Assembly: GCF_900176365.1 (NCBI RefSeq)
Contig: NZ_FWXY01000029.1
Span: 1-47,297 of the forward strand
Direction of reading: 5' to 3'
DNA length: 47,297 bases
Source: Desulfocicer vacuolatum DSM 3385
GTDB lineage: Bacteria > Desulfobacterota > Desulfobacteria > Desulfobacterales > Desulfobacteraceae
The notes under the pieces are model-generated. The model did no database searches and was not told where the DNA came from. It worked only from the letters and a program-made list of their open reading frames with translations. Both the position numbers and the translations under genes were made by a program. This document shows, in pieces, positions 33,569 to 41,753 of the stretch (the first letter of the stretch is position 1; each line of letters starts with the position of its first letter).

Positions 33569-35920
33569 ATGAAAAGAGAAATTGAATTACTGGCCCCGGG
33601 TGGAGATCTTGATTCCATAAAAGCTGCAATTGCAGCAGGGGCAGATGCGGTTTACTGTGGTCTGATTAATTTTAACGCAAGGACTCGGGCCGCAAATATA
33701 AATTTTGAGGATTTGAATGGAATTTTAAACCTTGCCCATGGAAATAATTGTAAAGTGTTTTTAACCCTTAATATTATTATAGTGGGAAGTGAATTTCCAG
33801 CACTTATAAAGTTATTGAACAAACTTGTTAATACAAAAATAGACGGTGTGATTATTCAGGATTTAGGATTGTTTTATCTATTATCCAGGTATTTTAAGAA
33901 TCTTGAAATACATGCCTCCACCCAGCTGAACACCCACAATAAGGGACAGATAAAATTTTTAAGCAAATTGACGGCCAGCCGGGTGAACCTCTCAAGAGAG
34001 CTCAATATTGATCAGATAAAATCATTAACCCTGGTTGGACAACAACATAATATTTTAACAGAAGTCTTTGTCCACGGCTCATATTGTATCTCTTTTTCGG
34101 GTATTTGTTATTTAAGTTCTGTTCATGGAGGAAGGTCAGGAAATCGTGGGCGATGCAGTCAACCCTGTAGAGATAGGTATTTAACCACTTCTGAAGGTAA
34201 AAATTTCCCCCTTAATCTTAAAGACAATTCTGCTTATTTTGATTTGCAGAAGATATCAGATGCAGGGGTGGCTTCAATAAAAATCGAAGGCAGGATAAAA
34301 AAATCCGATTATGTATACACCGTGGTGAATTGCTGGAGAAAACAACTCCAAGGCTTTTATGACCAAAATAGAGTGAATAATGACGATACAGATCTCTATA
34401 AGGTGTTTAACAGGGGCTTTTCAGATGCATATCTAACAGGCGATATTGATAAGAATATGTTTATTGATAATCCCCGGGACAATTCCATCAAGCAATTTTC
34501 CGGAATTACGGAGGATTCTGCAAATAAAAAATTACTGGCAAAAAAAAATCAATATTATGAAGATAAGGCAATCATTTCAACCAATGTCAGAAATAAAATA
34601 AAAAAATTACGTGTCGAGAAAATTCCTTTAAAATTAACTCTTTCAGGGTCATGTGGTGCGCCTTTAACAATATGTGTAAAAACACCATACACTTCATTTG
34701 TTGTGATTTCAGAAACAAATCTGACAAAAACAGGTCCATCAGAAAATCCGGATCAACAAAATCGAAAACCAACCGGTGGCCCAGACCCAATGGTGCAAGA
34801 TGGAAAAAAAGCAGCAGATGGCAGGAATAATAACCATAAAAACAAAACAAATCTGAATTACAATGTTCTATTAAAAAGATTGAGCACCTTAAATAATTCA
34901 GAATATTATATTAAGAAAATGGATTTGAAAAATCTTGAAAAAGGACTTTTTATCTCTTTTAAATCGCTTAATTTAATAAAAAAAAGAATTTCATTCACCT
35001 TAAACGGTTCAAAAAAAGCCATTGCCCCTGTTGAACTTCCCTTTTTAAAACGACAACCTGTATTAATTCCCCGGCCTTCCCTTGGCGTCTTAATTTCTTC
35101 CCGAAAAGATTTATACCTTTGCGATAACAGCGATGCCGATATTTTTTTTCAGCTTCCCAGTGGATTTGAAAATGAATGTGTTGACTTAACAAATCTTTTT
35201 TTAAAGAATAAAAGGGTAGTCCCCTGGTTCCCCTCTGTTTTAATGGGAGCCAATTATGACCATGCAGTCAAGTTTCTTCAACAGGTTCAACCCGGATGTA
35301 TCGTCACCGATAATGCCGGCATCGCCTATGAAGCTTATAAAAATAAAATTCCCTGGATAGCAGGGCCTTTTCTCAATATGGTTAACTCCTTTGGACTGCT
35401 GTGTTTAAAAGAGAAATTCAATTGTTCCGGCGCTTTTATTTCAAATGAAATCAGTAAACGTCAGATTAAAAAAATTATTCCTCCCGGTAATTTCAAATTG
35501 TATTATAGTATCTATCATCCGATTTTACTTCTAACCAGTGCTCAATGCCTGCTTCATCAGGTTATCGGGTGTGAAAAAAATAAAATGGATGAACAATGCA
35601 TTCAAAGTTGCAATAAATCCGCCTCAATTACAAATTTAAAAGATGTCCCTCTTTTGATTAAAAAAACAAAAGGAAATTATCATTGTATTTATAATAATAT
35701 AAATTATTTAAATACAGATATTGTCCATGATTTTTCCAACTTTTTTTCCAGTTTTTTTATTGATTTGAGAAATATAGAAACAGACACTATAATAGGAGCG
35801 GATAAAATCAGGATAATAACTCTTTTTAATGAGTTTCTATCTGGAAAACCAGATTCAGCAAATAAACTCAAGCAAATGATTCATCCCTCAACAAATGTTC
35901 AATACATAAAGGGAATCTAA
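33569..35920 (+). CDS. U32 family peptidase (collagenase-like / RlhA-type), AT-rich
   Basis: About 783 residues from ATG 33569; a TTG six codons upstream is possible, and neither has a good ribosome site. The N-terminal half is a U32 domain: ELLAPGGDLDSIKAAIAAGA, then EIHASTQLN, VFVHGSYCISFSGICYLSS and the hallmark GGRSGNRGRCSQPCR, whose cysteines resemble the cluster region of RlhA. The second half is the DUF3656-like region typical of long U32 proteins, with a low-complexity insert near residues 390-430. Long U32 proteins are linked to 23S rRNA hydroxylation or protein processing; which applies here is unknown. Codon use is much more AT-rich than in its neighbours, suggesting different ancestry. 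Confidence 0.8.
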   Translation: MKREIELLAPGGDLDSIKAAIAAGADAVYCGLINFNARTRAANINFEDLNGILNLAHGNNCKVFLTLNIIIVGSEFPALIKLLNKLVNTKIDGVIIQDLGLFYLLSRYFKNLEIHASTQLNTHNKGQIKFLSKLTASRVNLSRELNIDQIKSLTLVGQQHNILTEVFVHGSYCISFSGICYLSSVHGGRSGNRGRCSQPCRDRYLTTSEGKNFPLNLKDNSAYFDLQKISDAGVASIKIEGRIKKSDYVYTVVNCWRKQLQGFYDQNRVNNDDTDLYKVFNRGFSDAYLTGDIDKNMFIDNPRDNSIKQFSGITEDSANKKLLAKKNQYYEDKAIISTNVRNKIKKLRVEKIPLKLTLSGSCGAPLTICVKTPYTSFVVISETNLTKTGPSENPDQQNRKPTGGPDPMVQDGKKAADGRNNNHKNKTNLNYNVLLKRLSTLNNSEYYIKKMDLKNLEKGLFISFKSLNLIKKRISFTLNGSKKAIAPVELPFLKRQPVLIPRPSLGVLISSRKDLYLCDNSDADIFFQLPSGFENECVDLTNLFLKNKRVVPWFPSVLMGANYDHAVKFLQQVQPGCIVTDNAGIAYEAYKNKIPWIAGPFLNMVNSFGLLCLKEKFNCSGAFISNEISKRQIKKIIPPGNFKLYYSIYHPILLLTSAQCLLHQVIGCEKNKMDEQCIQSCNKSASITNLKDVPLLIKKTKGNYHCIYNNINYLNTDIVHDFSNFFSSFFIDLRNIETDTIIGADKIRIITLFNEFLSGKPDSANKLKQMIHPSTNVQYIKGI

Positions 35921-35929
35921 CTCTCGATG

Positions 35930-36039
35930 GTAAATATTCGCTCAGCGCCCCATCTTCACCAGTTTTAGCCTGCTCATCTAACAATAGTATGCTACGCAGT
36001 CCCAAACAGGTGAATATGAGGCATTGTCCAAACATTTAC
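35930..36039. repeat. Two-copy inverted repeat family N, copy 1
   Basis: Starts GTAAATATTCG and ends GTCCAAACATTTAC, so its termini are themselves inverted repeats. The centre contains ATGCTACGCAGTCCCAAACAGG. A second copy in the opposite orientation is at 41626-41732. An extra GAATATTTAC lies at 36047-36056. It occupies the gap between the U32 gene and the sigma-54 activator gene. Confidence 0.75.
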
Positions 36040-36119
36040 ACAAGCTGAATATTTACTGTCGATGATCAAGTAAGAGACTCCGGGGATATTGATTTGTCTT
36101 GTCAAACGAGGAGTTTTTC

Positions 36120-38240
36120 ATGCATACATTAACGGTTTCAAGTATCATGACCCAGAAATTTGAAACTTTAAAAATGGCTGATACACTTCAACGTGCAGCC
36201 TTGCTCATGCGCAAATCAAAACTGGACGTATTGCCCGTCATCGGAGTGGATGGACAATTGCTTGGATTGATGACAAAAGCCAATCTTTATGATGCCGTGG
36301 CTGCCGGCGAATCACCGGAAACACCTGTGGAAAACATTTCCATTAAAAAAGATGTTGTTACGCTGCAAGAGAACATGCCTTATAATGAGGTGACTGAAAT
36401 TGTAAAAAACAGCAAGGTGGGGACGGCCATTGTTCTTAATGATCAAAACAAAGTGGTGGGAATTTTTACCAAAGCCAGCTGGATAATGGCCATGTTTGAA
36501 AATGAAACCTTGCTGAATCATCAGATGCAGATTATTTTAAACAGCATGCACAACGGTCTTGTTGCCATGGATGCTGCAGGACAAATTACCAGAATCAACC
36601 AAACCGCTGAAAAATTGTTTGGCATAACAACATCCCAGGCCTGTGGAAAACCGGTGTCCCTTTTTTTTAAAGGCCTGGAACTTGACGAAGTGCTATTAAA
36701 AGGGGTTGTCTCCATAGGAATAAAATCAACCTATGGGGAGCATACCCTGTTGTGCAATATCACACCCATGATCACCATGGAAAAGCCCAATGGAGCCATC
36801 ATTATTTTTCAGGATTTGACGGATCTTGAGTGCATTGCTTCGGAGCTCGAAGGCGTCACTAAACTTTACAACACCCTCCAGTCTGTCATGGAAATTGCCT
36901 ATGACGGTATTATTGTCATTGACAAAGAAGGCATGATCACAATGGCCAATCAGGCTGCTGCGGATTTTTTTAACAAATCCCGGGAAAATATTGTGGCCAG
37001 ACCGGTGGACGATATTATTGAAAATTCACGTCTGTGCGACGTGGTTAAAACAGGGGTGGCCGAACTTAATCAATTGCAGTTCATCAACGGGAATCCCTAT
37101 GTGGTATCAAGAATGCCCATTGTGCGTGACGGCAAGGTTCTGGGGGCGGTGGGTAAAATTTTATTCAGTAATTTCAAAGATGTCAGGAACCTGGCCCAGA
37201 AATTAATTCGTCTTGACCAAAAAATTGCTTATTATAAAAATCACCTTGGCAATGACAACGACAAGAAGATCACCTTTGATCAAATTATTACCTCCCATGA
37301 CACCTTTAAAAAAATCAAAGAAAGAGCTGCAATTGCAGCCCAAAGCTCTTCAAGCATTCTCATAACAGGTGAAAGCGGAACCGGTAAAGAGTTGATGGCC
37401 CAGTCCATACATGAAGCCGGCACCGGCAGGGATAAACGCCTGGTAAAGGTAAATTGTGCAGCCATCCCTGCTGAACTGCTGGAGTCTGAATTTTTTGGTT
37501 ATGCTCCAGGCGCTTTTACCGGTGCCCAGAAACAAGGAAAGCAAGGAAAACTGGCCCTGGCCGATGGCGGTACCCTGTTTTTGGATGAGATTGGAGACAT
37601 GAGTGCCAATTTGCAAAGCAAGCTGTTGCGTGTTCTCCAGGATAAATCCTTTGAGCCCATCGGCTCCAACAAAACAATTCAGGCAAACTTTCGTGTGATT
37701 GCCGCCACAAATCAGGATCTCTACCAGATGGTTCAGGAAAAACGTTTCCGGGGAGATCTTTATTATCGCCTTAATGTGATTCATTTCCATATTCCCCCGC
37801 TGCGGCAACGGCCCCAGGACATCATCCTGCTGGTTCACTTTTTCATTGAAAAATATAACCATATCCTTGGGTCTGCCATCCAGGATATTTCAGACGATGC
37901 CATGAATCTTCTGCAACATCATACTTGGCCGGGGAATGTCCGTGAGCTTGAAAATGTGGTGGAGCGTGTTGCCAATTTTGTCAAAGGCAATATCATAGAA
38001 ATAGAGGATCTGCCGCCCAATTTAAAAGAAAAGAATATGGAAGAGAAACAGGTCTCTCCCAGCATGGCCGGCAGCCTCCCTGCCGCCGGACAACGCTTAC
38101 AAAAGAGCCGTGAAGATCATGATAAACTTACTATTCAAGCCGCTTTGATGGAAGCGGGTGGGAACAAGGCCAAGGCCGCAAAACTACTGGGTATCAGCAG
38201 GTCATGGCTTTACACTAAAATGTCCAGGGTCGGTCTTTAA
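36120..38240 (+). CDS. Sigma-54-dependent transcription activator (CBS-CBS-PAS-PAS-AAA-Fis)
   Basis: 706 residues from ATG 36120, with GAGGAG six bases upstream; an upstream TTG overlaps that site and is rejected. Two CBS motifs (residues 1-125) form an adenosine-nucleotide or SAM-type sensing pair. Two PAS domains follow (about 135-245 and 255-370). The AAA+ domain (about 395-620) has Walker A GESGTGKE, the sigma-54 contact loop GAFTGAQ and a GGTLFLDEIGDMS Walker B region. The C-terminal Fis-type helix-turn-helix includes GNKAKAAKLLGISRSWLYTK. There is no receiver domain, so it should respond to bound ligands. Repeated TGTCCTCTA sites and a -24/-12 promoter directly downstream make the next operon its likely target. 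Confidence 0.92.
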   Translation: MHTLTVSSIMTQKFETLKMADTLQRAALLMRKSKLDVLPVIGVDGQLLGLMTKANLYDAVAAGESPETPVENISIKKDVVTLQENMPYNEVTEIVKNSKVGTAIVLNDQNKVVGIFTKASWIMAMFENETLLNHQMQIILNSMHNGLVAMDAAGQITRINQTAEKLFGITTSQACGKPVSLFFKGLELDEVLLKGVVSIGIKSTYGEHTLLCNITPMITMEKPNGAIIIFQDLTDLECIASELEGVTKLYNTLQSVMEIAYDGIIVIDKEGMITMANQAAADFFNKSRENIVARPVDDIIENSRLCDVVKTGVAELNQLQFINGNPYVVSRMPIVRDGKVLGAVGKILFSNFKDVRNLAQKLIRLDQKIAYYKNHLGNDNDKKITFDQIITSHDTFKKIKERAAIAAQSSSSILITGESGTGKELMAQSIHEAGTGRDKRLVKVNCAAIPAELLESEFFGYAPGAFTGAQKQGKQGKLALADGGTLFLDEIGDMSANLQSKLLRVLQDKSFEPIGSNKTIQANFRVIAATNQDLYQMVQEKRFRGDLYYRLNVIHFHIPPLRQRPQDIILLVHFFIEKYNHILGSAIQDISDDAMNLLQHHTWPGNVRELENVVERVANFVKGNIIEIEDLPPNLKEKNMEEKQVSPSMAGSLPAAGQRLQKSREDHDKLTIQAALMEAGGNKAKAAKLLGISRSWLYTKMSRVGL

Positions 38241-38263
38241 ATCTCCCCCCAATTTTTTTTTAT

Positions 38264-38332
38264 TGTCCTCTACATGTCCTCTATAGATGACGTTCGTCCT
38301 GTATAGATTACATTTTTTTCACGAAAGAGGAC
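38264..38332 (+). promoter_or_regulatory. Candidate activator-binding sites (GTCCTSTA repeats)
   Basis: Three direct copies, GTCCTCTA (38264-38271), GTCCTCTATAGAT (38276-38288) and GTCCTGTATAGAT (38296-38308), and one inverted core AGAGGAC (38326-38332). They lie about 55-120 bases upstream of a -24/-12 promoter, the usual distance for enhancer sites bound by sigma-54 activators. They are placed between the activator gene and its probable target. Confidence 0.65.
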
Positions 38333-38385
38333 ACATTTTTTTCTTAAAATCATTTAATTTATTGATTTTAAAGCTTGTTAACATG

Positions 38386-38402
38386 TGGCACAGGCATTGC
38401 AA
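38386..38402 (+). promoter_or_regulatory. Sigma-54 (-24/-12) promoter
   Basis: TGGCACAGGCATTGCAA matches the consensus TGGCACG-N4-TTGCW at every key position except the seventh. The invariant GG (38387-38388) and GC (38399-38400) are spaced correctly. It reads toward the acyl-CoA metabolism genes; transcription should start near 38411. Confidence 0.8.
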
Positions 38403-38469
38403 TTATTTCAAGATCAAAGTCCAGACTTAAGATTGTCAATGCTGGCCTTGCTACTATTGGGCCTAAGAT

Positions 38470-38751
38470 TTGGAAAATGCCATCATGGCCCATCCAAATG
38501 TTGTGGAAGCCTCTGTGGCGGGGATTCCTCATCCCAAATGGGAAGAACGTCCCCTGGCCCTGGTGGTCCTTAACAATGGGACAGAGAACGTCTCAGAAAA
38601 CGATATGTTGGATTTTATAATGCCTAAATTTGCCAAATGGCAGCTTCCGGACCGAATTCTTTTTGTTGACTCTATTCCTAAAACCAGTGTGGGAAAATTT
38701 TCCAAAAAAGACATTCGAAAGGAATATGGAAATTTTTATAGCCAGCAATAA
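38470..38751 (+). pseudogene. Acyl-CoA synthetase (AMP-forming), C-terminal fragment
   Basis: About 93 codons encode only the mobile C-terminal domain of an AMP-dependent CoA ligase: ENAIMAHPNVVEASVAGIPH, then KWEERPLALVVL, KFAKWQLPDRILFVDSIPKT and the catalytic-lysine motif SVGKFSKKDIRK. A TAA stop lies in frame three bases before the fragment (38464-38466), and the ~450-residue ATP-binding part is missing, although the sigma-54 promoter stands only 70 bases upstream. It is most simply a deletion remnant of a full ligase that headed the operon. Translation from TTG 38470 or a later ATG is possible, but a lone C-terminal domain would not be expected to activate acids. Confidence 0.75.
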
Positions 38752-38790
38752 ACAGCAGTGTTTTTATGGTGTTAATATGGAGAAAAAAAC

Positions 38791-39972
38791 ATGAGAAAAG
38801 TAGCCATTATAGGCACAGGACACACCGATTTCGGATTTAATTCCCCCAAAACAGGGCTGGAGCTTTTTTGTGATGCCGCAACAGAAGCCATGGCCGAAGC
38901 AAATGTGCAGTCAAAGGATATTCAGGCGCTATATTGCGGTAACGGGCTCAGTGATTTTTCCGAGGGACAGATTATGATTCAATCATATATCGCAGATTCC
39001 CTGGGATGTCGTAACATTCCAGCCACCCGGTTTGAGGCTGCCTGCTCTTCTGCCACCGTGGCCATCCGTGATGCGTATATGTGGGTGGCATCCGGTTTTT
39101 ACGATATTGTCCTTGTGGGGGGAACAGAAAAAGCCACAGCCATGGGAACGGCCCTTGCCACCCGGACCTTTGCCATGGGAACCGATGCCCGGTATGAATT
39201 TCCTGCAGGGCTTACTTTTCCCGGTTTTTTCGGACTTCTGGCAAATCTATATGCATCAAAATACAATGTCCCCTTTGAAAGGCTTCGACGTCAGATGTCG
39301 CTGGTTTCTGTGCAGTCCCACAGTTATGGGGTGAATAATCCCCATGCTCAATTCAAAAAAGAGATCACCGTGGATAAGGTGGAAAAGGCCTTTATGGTGG
39401 CATCTCCCCTGACCCTGCTTGATTGTTGTCCATTTTCCGATGGTGCGGCAGCCCTTGTCATTGCATCGGAGGAAAAGGCCAAAGAACTTTGCGATACCCC
39501 CATTTATATTGCCGGGGTGGGGCAGGCATCTTCGGGTATGTTAAGCAGCCAGTATAAGGATATTCCAAGATTAAAAGCCCGGGATATTTCCGTAAAACAG
39601 GCCTATGACATGGCCGGGGTGGGACCCCAAGACATTGATGTATGTGAACTCCACGACTGTTTCAGCATTGCAAGCATCATTGCCGCCGAAAGTCTGGGAT
39701 TTGCCGAATTTGGAAAAGGCGGTCAATTGTGGGAAAACGAAGAAACCCGCATTGGAGGAAAAATTCCCATTAATATTTCAGGGGGACTCAAGTCCAAGGG
39801 ACATCCCATCGGGGCCACAGGGGCATCCCAGACAGTGGAAATCGTAAAGCAGCTCCGGGGGGAGCTTACAAGCCAGAAAAGGCAGGTGGAAGGGGCAAAA
39901 GTGGGGCTGGTTGATACACTGGGCGGAGACGGCATCATCTGCAATCTTATTTTAAAAAAGGAAGAAAAATAA
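38791..39972 (+). CDS. Thiolase (SCP-x type acetyl/propionyl-CoA acyltransferase)
   Basis: 393 residues. The active-site cysteine is Cys85 in FEAACSSATVAI. Histidines occur in the CELHDCFS block and in GGLKSKGHPIGATG near the C-terminus. Lack of the usual C-terminal CxGGG motif, and the preceding blocks, put it in the lipid-transfer-protein/SCP-x thiolase branch. This branch cleaves 3-ketoacyl-CoAs, including 2-methyl-branched ones, and often needs an OB-fold partner, here encoded immediately downstream with a one-base overlap (39972). The product would be acetyl-CoA or propionyl-CoA plus a shortened acyl-CoA. GGAG lies nine bases before the ATG. Confidence 0.88.
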   Translation: MRKVAIIGTGHTDFGFNSPKTGLELFCDAATEAMAEANVQSKDIQALYCGNGLSDFSEGQIMIQSYIADSLGCRNIPATRFEAACSSATVAIRDAYMWVASGFYDIVLVGGTEKATAMGTALATRTFAMGTDARYEFPAGLTFPGFFGLLANLYASKYNVPFERLRRQMSLVSVQSHSYGVNNPHAQFKKEITVDKVEKAFMVASPLTLLDCCPFSDGAAALVIASEEKAKELCDTPIYIAGVGQASSGMLSSQYKDIPRLKARDISVKQAYDMAGVGPQDIDVCELHDCFSIASIIAAESLGFAEFGKGGQLWENEETRIGGKIPINISGGLKSKGHPIGATGASQTVEIVKQLRGELTSQKRQVEGAKVGLVDTLGGDGIICNLILKKEEK

Positions 39973-40382
39973 TGGAATATCCCTTACCGTTTGAAAAATA
40001 TAACAATGCATTGAAAAACAATACCCTTCTGGGACTGACGTGCAGACAATGCCGTAAAATAACCTGTCCCCCCCAGATGGCCTGCCGGGAATGTGCTTCC
40101 TTTGATCTTGAAATAACCGAACTTGGCGGCACCGGGACCATTCAAACATATACAATTATTTATGTGGCAGCAGAAAACAGGGAAAATGAAGTCCCCTATG
40201 TGATTGTGCTCGTAGAATTGGAGGAAGGGCCCTGGATCATGGGTGAACTGTGCGCCATAAACCCTGACGAGGTAGGAGCGGATATTATTGGTAAATCCGT
40301 TAAAATGGGAAATCGCGTATTTCCCGGGGACAAATATTCCAATGGTGAGGCGGCCCGACCGGCTTTTTATCTTGGGGATTAA
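39972..40382 (+). CDS. DUF35/OB-fold protein with zinc ribbon, thiolase partner
   Basis: 136 residues. The N-terminal rubredoxin-like zinc ribbon has Cys24, Cys27, Cys38 and Cys41 (LTCRQC and MACREC). An OB-fold follows from about residue 50 (GTIQTYTIIYVAAE...). DUF35 proteins pair with SCP-x-type thiolases, for example BbsA with BbsB in anaerobic toluene degradation and comparable partners in archaeal HMG-CoA synthesis. The start codon overlaps the thiolase stop by one base, supporting a stoichiometric complex. Confidence 0.88.
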   Translation: MEYPLPFEKYNNALKNNTLLGLTCRQCRKITCPPQMACRECASFDLEITELGGTGTIQTYTIIYVAAENRENEVPYVIVLVELEEGPWIMGELCAINPDEVGADIIGKSVKMGNRVFPGDKYSNGEAARPAFYLGD

Positions 40383-40450
40383 TTGCTGAATGAACGAAAA
40401 TTGACCCTGTGGCACATAATAATTTTGGCTATTTCACATGGAGAAAAAAG

Positions 40451-41590
40451 ATGTATTTCAATCTTACCAAAGAACATAAGATGATTCAAAAAGAGGTGCA
40501 GCATTTTGCCAAAAAAGAGATTGCACCCCGGGCGGAGGAGCTGGAAAGAAACGGCAAATATCCCTATGATATCATGACAAAAATGGCAGACCTTGGATTA
40601 ATGGGAATTCCATTTCCCGAAGAATACGGTGGCATGGGCAGTGACTGGGTCAGTATGCATCTTTGTATTGAAGAGATCTCCAGGACAGATATTACCCTGG
40701 GCGCTTTGCTTGATGTCACCACAAGCGTTGTGGGCCAGGAGTTGCTTGAATTCGGTACAGAAGAACAAAAGCAAAAATACCTGGTACCCATTGCCCAAGG
40801 TCATGCAATCGGTGCCTTTGGTTTAACCGAGCCTGATGCCGGTTCCGATGCCGGTGCTTTGATTACCGAGGCTGTGCGCAAAGGGGATAACTGGGTGCTT
40901 AACGGAACAAAGCAGTTCATTACAAACATCGGCCTGAAAAACGCATCGGTTCTCCTGGTGGCAGCCAAGATGGAAGACGGTGACATCGCCACATTTATTG
41001 TTCCAAAGGACACCCCGGGTTTTAAGCTGGGAACAAAATATGAGAAAATGGCATGGCGGGGCTCGGCAACCCATGAGGTCATTCTAAAAGAGTGCACCAT
41101 CCCCAAAGAAAATCTTCTGGGCGATCCCAAACACGGTTTTTCACAGCATCTGGCAGTATTGGAGACCGGCAGAATAAGCATTGCCGCCGTGGCCGTGGGG
41201 GCCGCCCAGGCATGTCTTGATGAATCCCTGCGTTATGCCATGGGCAGAAAACAATTTGGAAAACCGATTTTTGAATTCCAGAGCATCCAGTTTAAATTGG
41301 CAAATATGGCATTGGCCATAGAGCTTGCCCGGAATGAATATCTTAAAGCGGCCTGGCTCAAGGATCATGGAGAAAAACATACTTTTGAGGCCACCTGTGC
41401 CAAACTTTATGCAACTGAGATGGCGGAAAAAGTAGCAAGTGATGCTGTTCAGATCCATGGGGGGTATGGTTATATGGAAGAATCACCGGTGTCGCGAATT
41501 TACAAAAGCGTTAAACTGCTTCAAATCGTTGAAGGCACCTCCGAGGTACAGAGACTTATCTTAAGCAGACATCTTGCAGGGAAAAGTTAA
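40451..41590 (+). CDS. Acyl-CoA dehydrogenase
   Basis: 379 residues from ATG 40451, preceded by GGAG; a GTG 14 codons upstream gives an atypical extension and is rejected. Blocks of the family are complete: the helical N-terminus with GLMGIPFPEEYGGMG, the FAD-contacting FGLTEPDAGSDAG and WVLNGTKQFITN. The C-terminal AVQIHGGYGYMEE precedes the catalytic glutamate in IVEGTSEVQRLI, placed as in short-chain and branched-chain dehydrogenases. It introduces a 2,3 double bond in an acyl-CoA and passes electrons to an electron-transfer flavoprotein; no ETF genes are in the window. It sits in the operon between the OB-fold gene and the racemase gene. Confidence 0.9.
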   Translation: MYFNLTKEHKMIQKEVQHFAKKEIAPRAEELERNGKYPYDIMTKMADLGLMGIPFPEEYGGMGSDWVSMHLCIEEISRTDITLGALLDVTTSVVGQELLEFGTEEQKQKYLVPIAQGHAIGAFGLTEPDAGSDAGALITEAVRKGDNWVLNGTKQFITNIGLKNASVLLVAAKMEDGDIATFIVPKDTPGFKLGTKYEKMAWRGSATHEVILKECTIPKENLLGDPKHGFSQHLAVLETGRISIAAVAVGAAQACLDESLRYAMGRKQFGKPIFEFQSIQFKLANMALAIELARNEYLKAAWLKDHGEKHTFEATCAKLYATEMAEKVASDAVQIHGGYGYMEESPVSRIYKSVKLLQIVEGTSEVQRLILSRHLAGKS

Positions 41591-41625
41591 CTATCCATAT
41601 CAAAAATCAGATCATTCATTAATAA

Positions 41626-41732
41626 GTAAATATTTGGACAATGCCCCAGATTCGCCTGTTTGGGGCTGCGTAGCATGCTAATGTCAGGTGAGCTAACCCA
41701 AACAGGTAGATGGGCTCTGACCGAATATTTAC
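41626..41732. repeat. Two-copy inverted repeat family N, copy 2
   Basis: Reverse-orientation partner of 35930-36039. It starts GTAAATATTTGGACAATGCC, holds GGGGCTGCGTAGCATGCTAA in the middle and ends CGAATATTTAC. It occupies the gap between the acyl-CoA dehydrogenase and racemase genes and may interrupt or attenuate the operon. Confidence 0.75.
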
Positions 41733-41753
41733 GTTAATAAGAAGAGAATTCCA

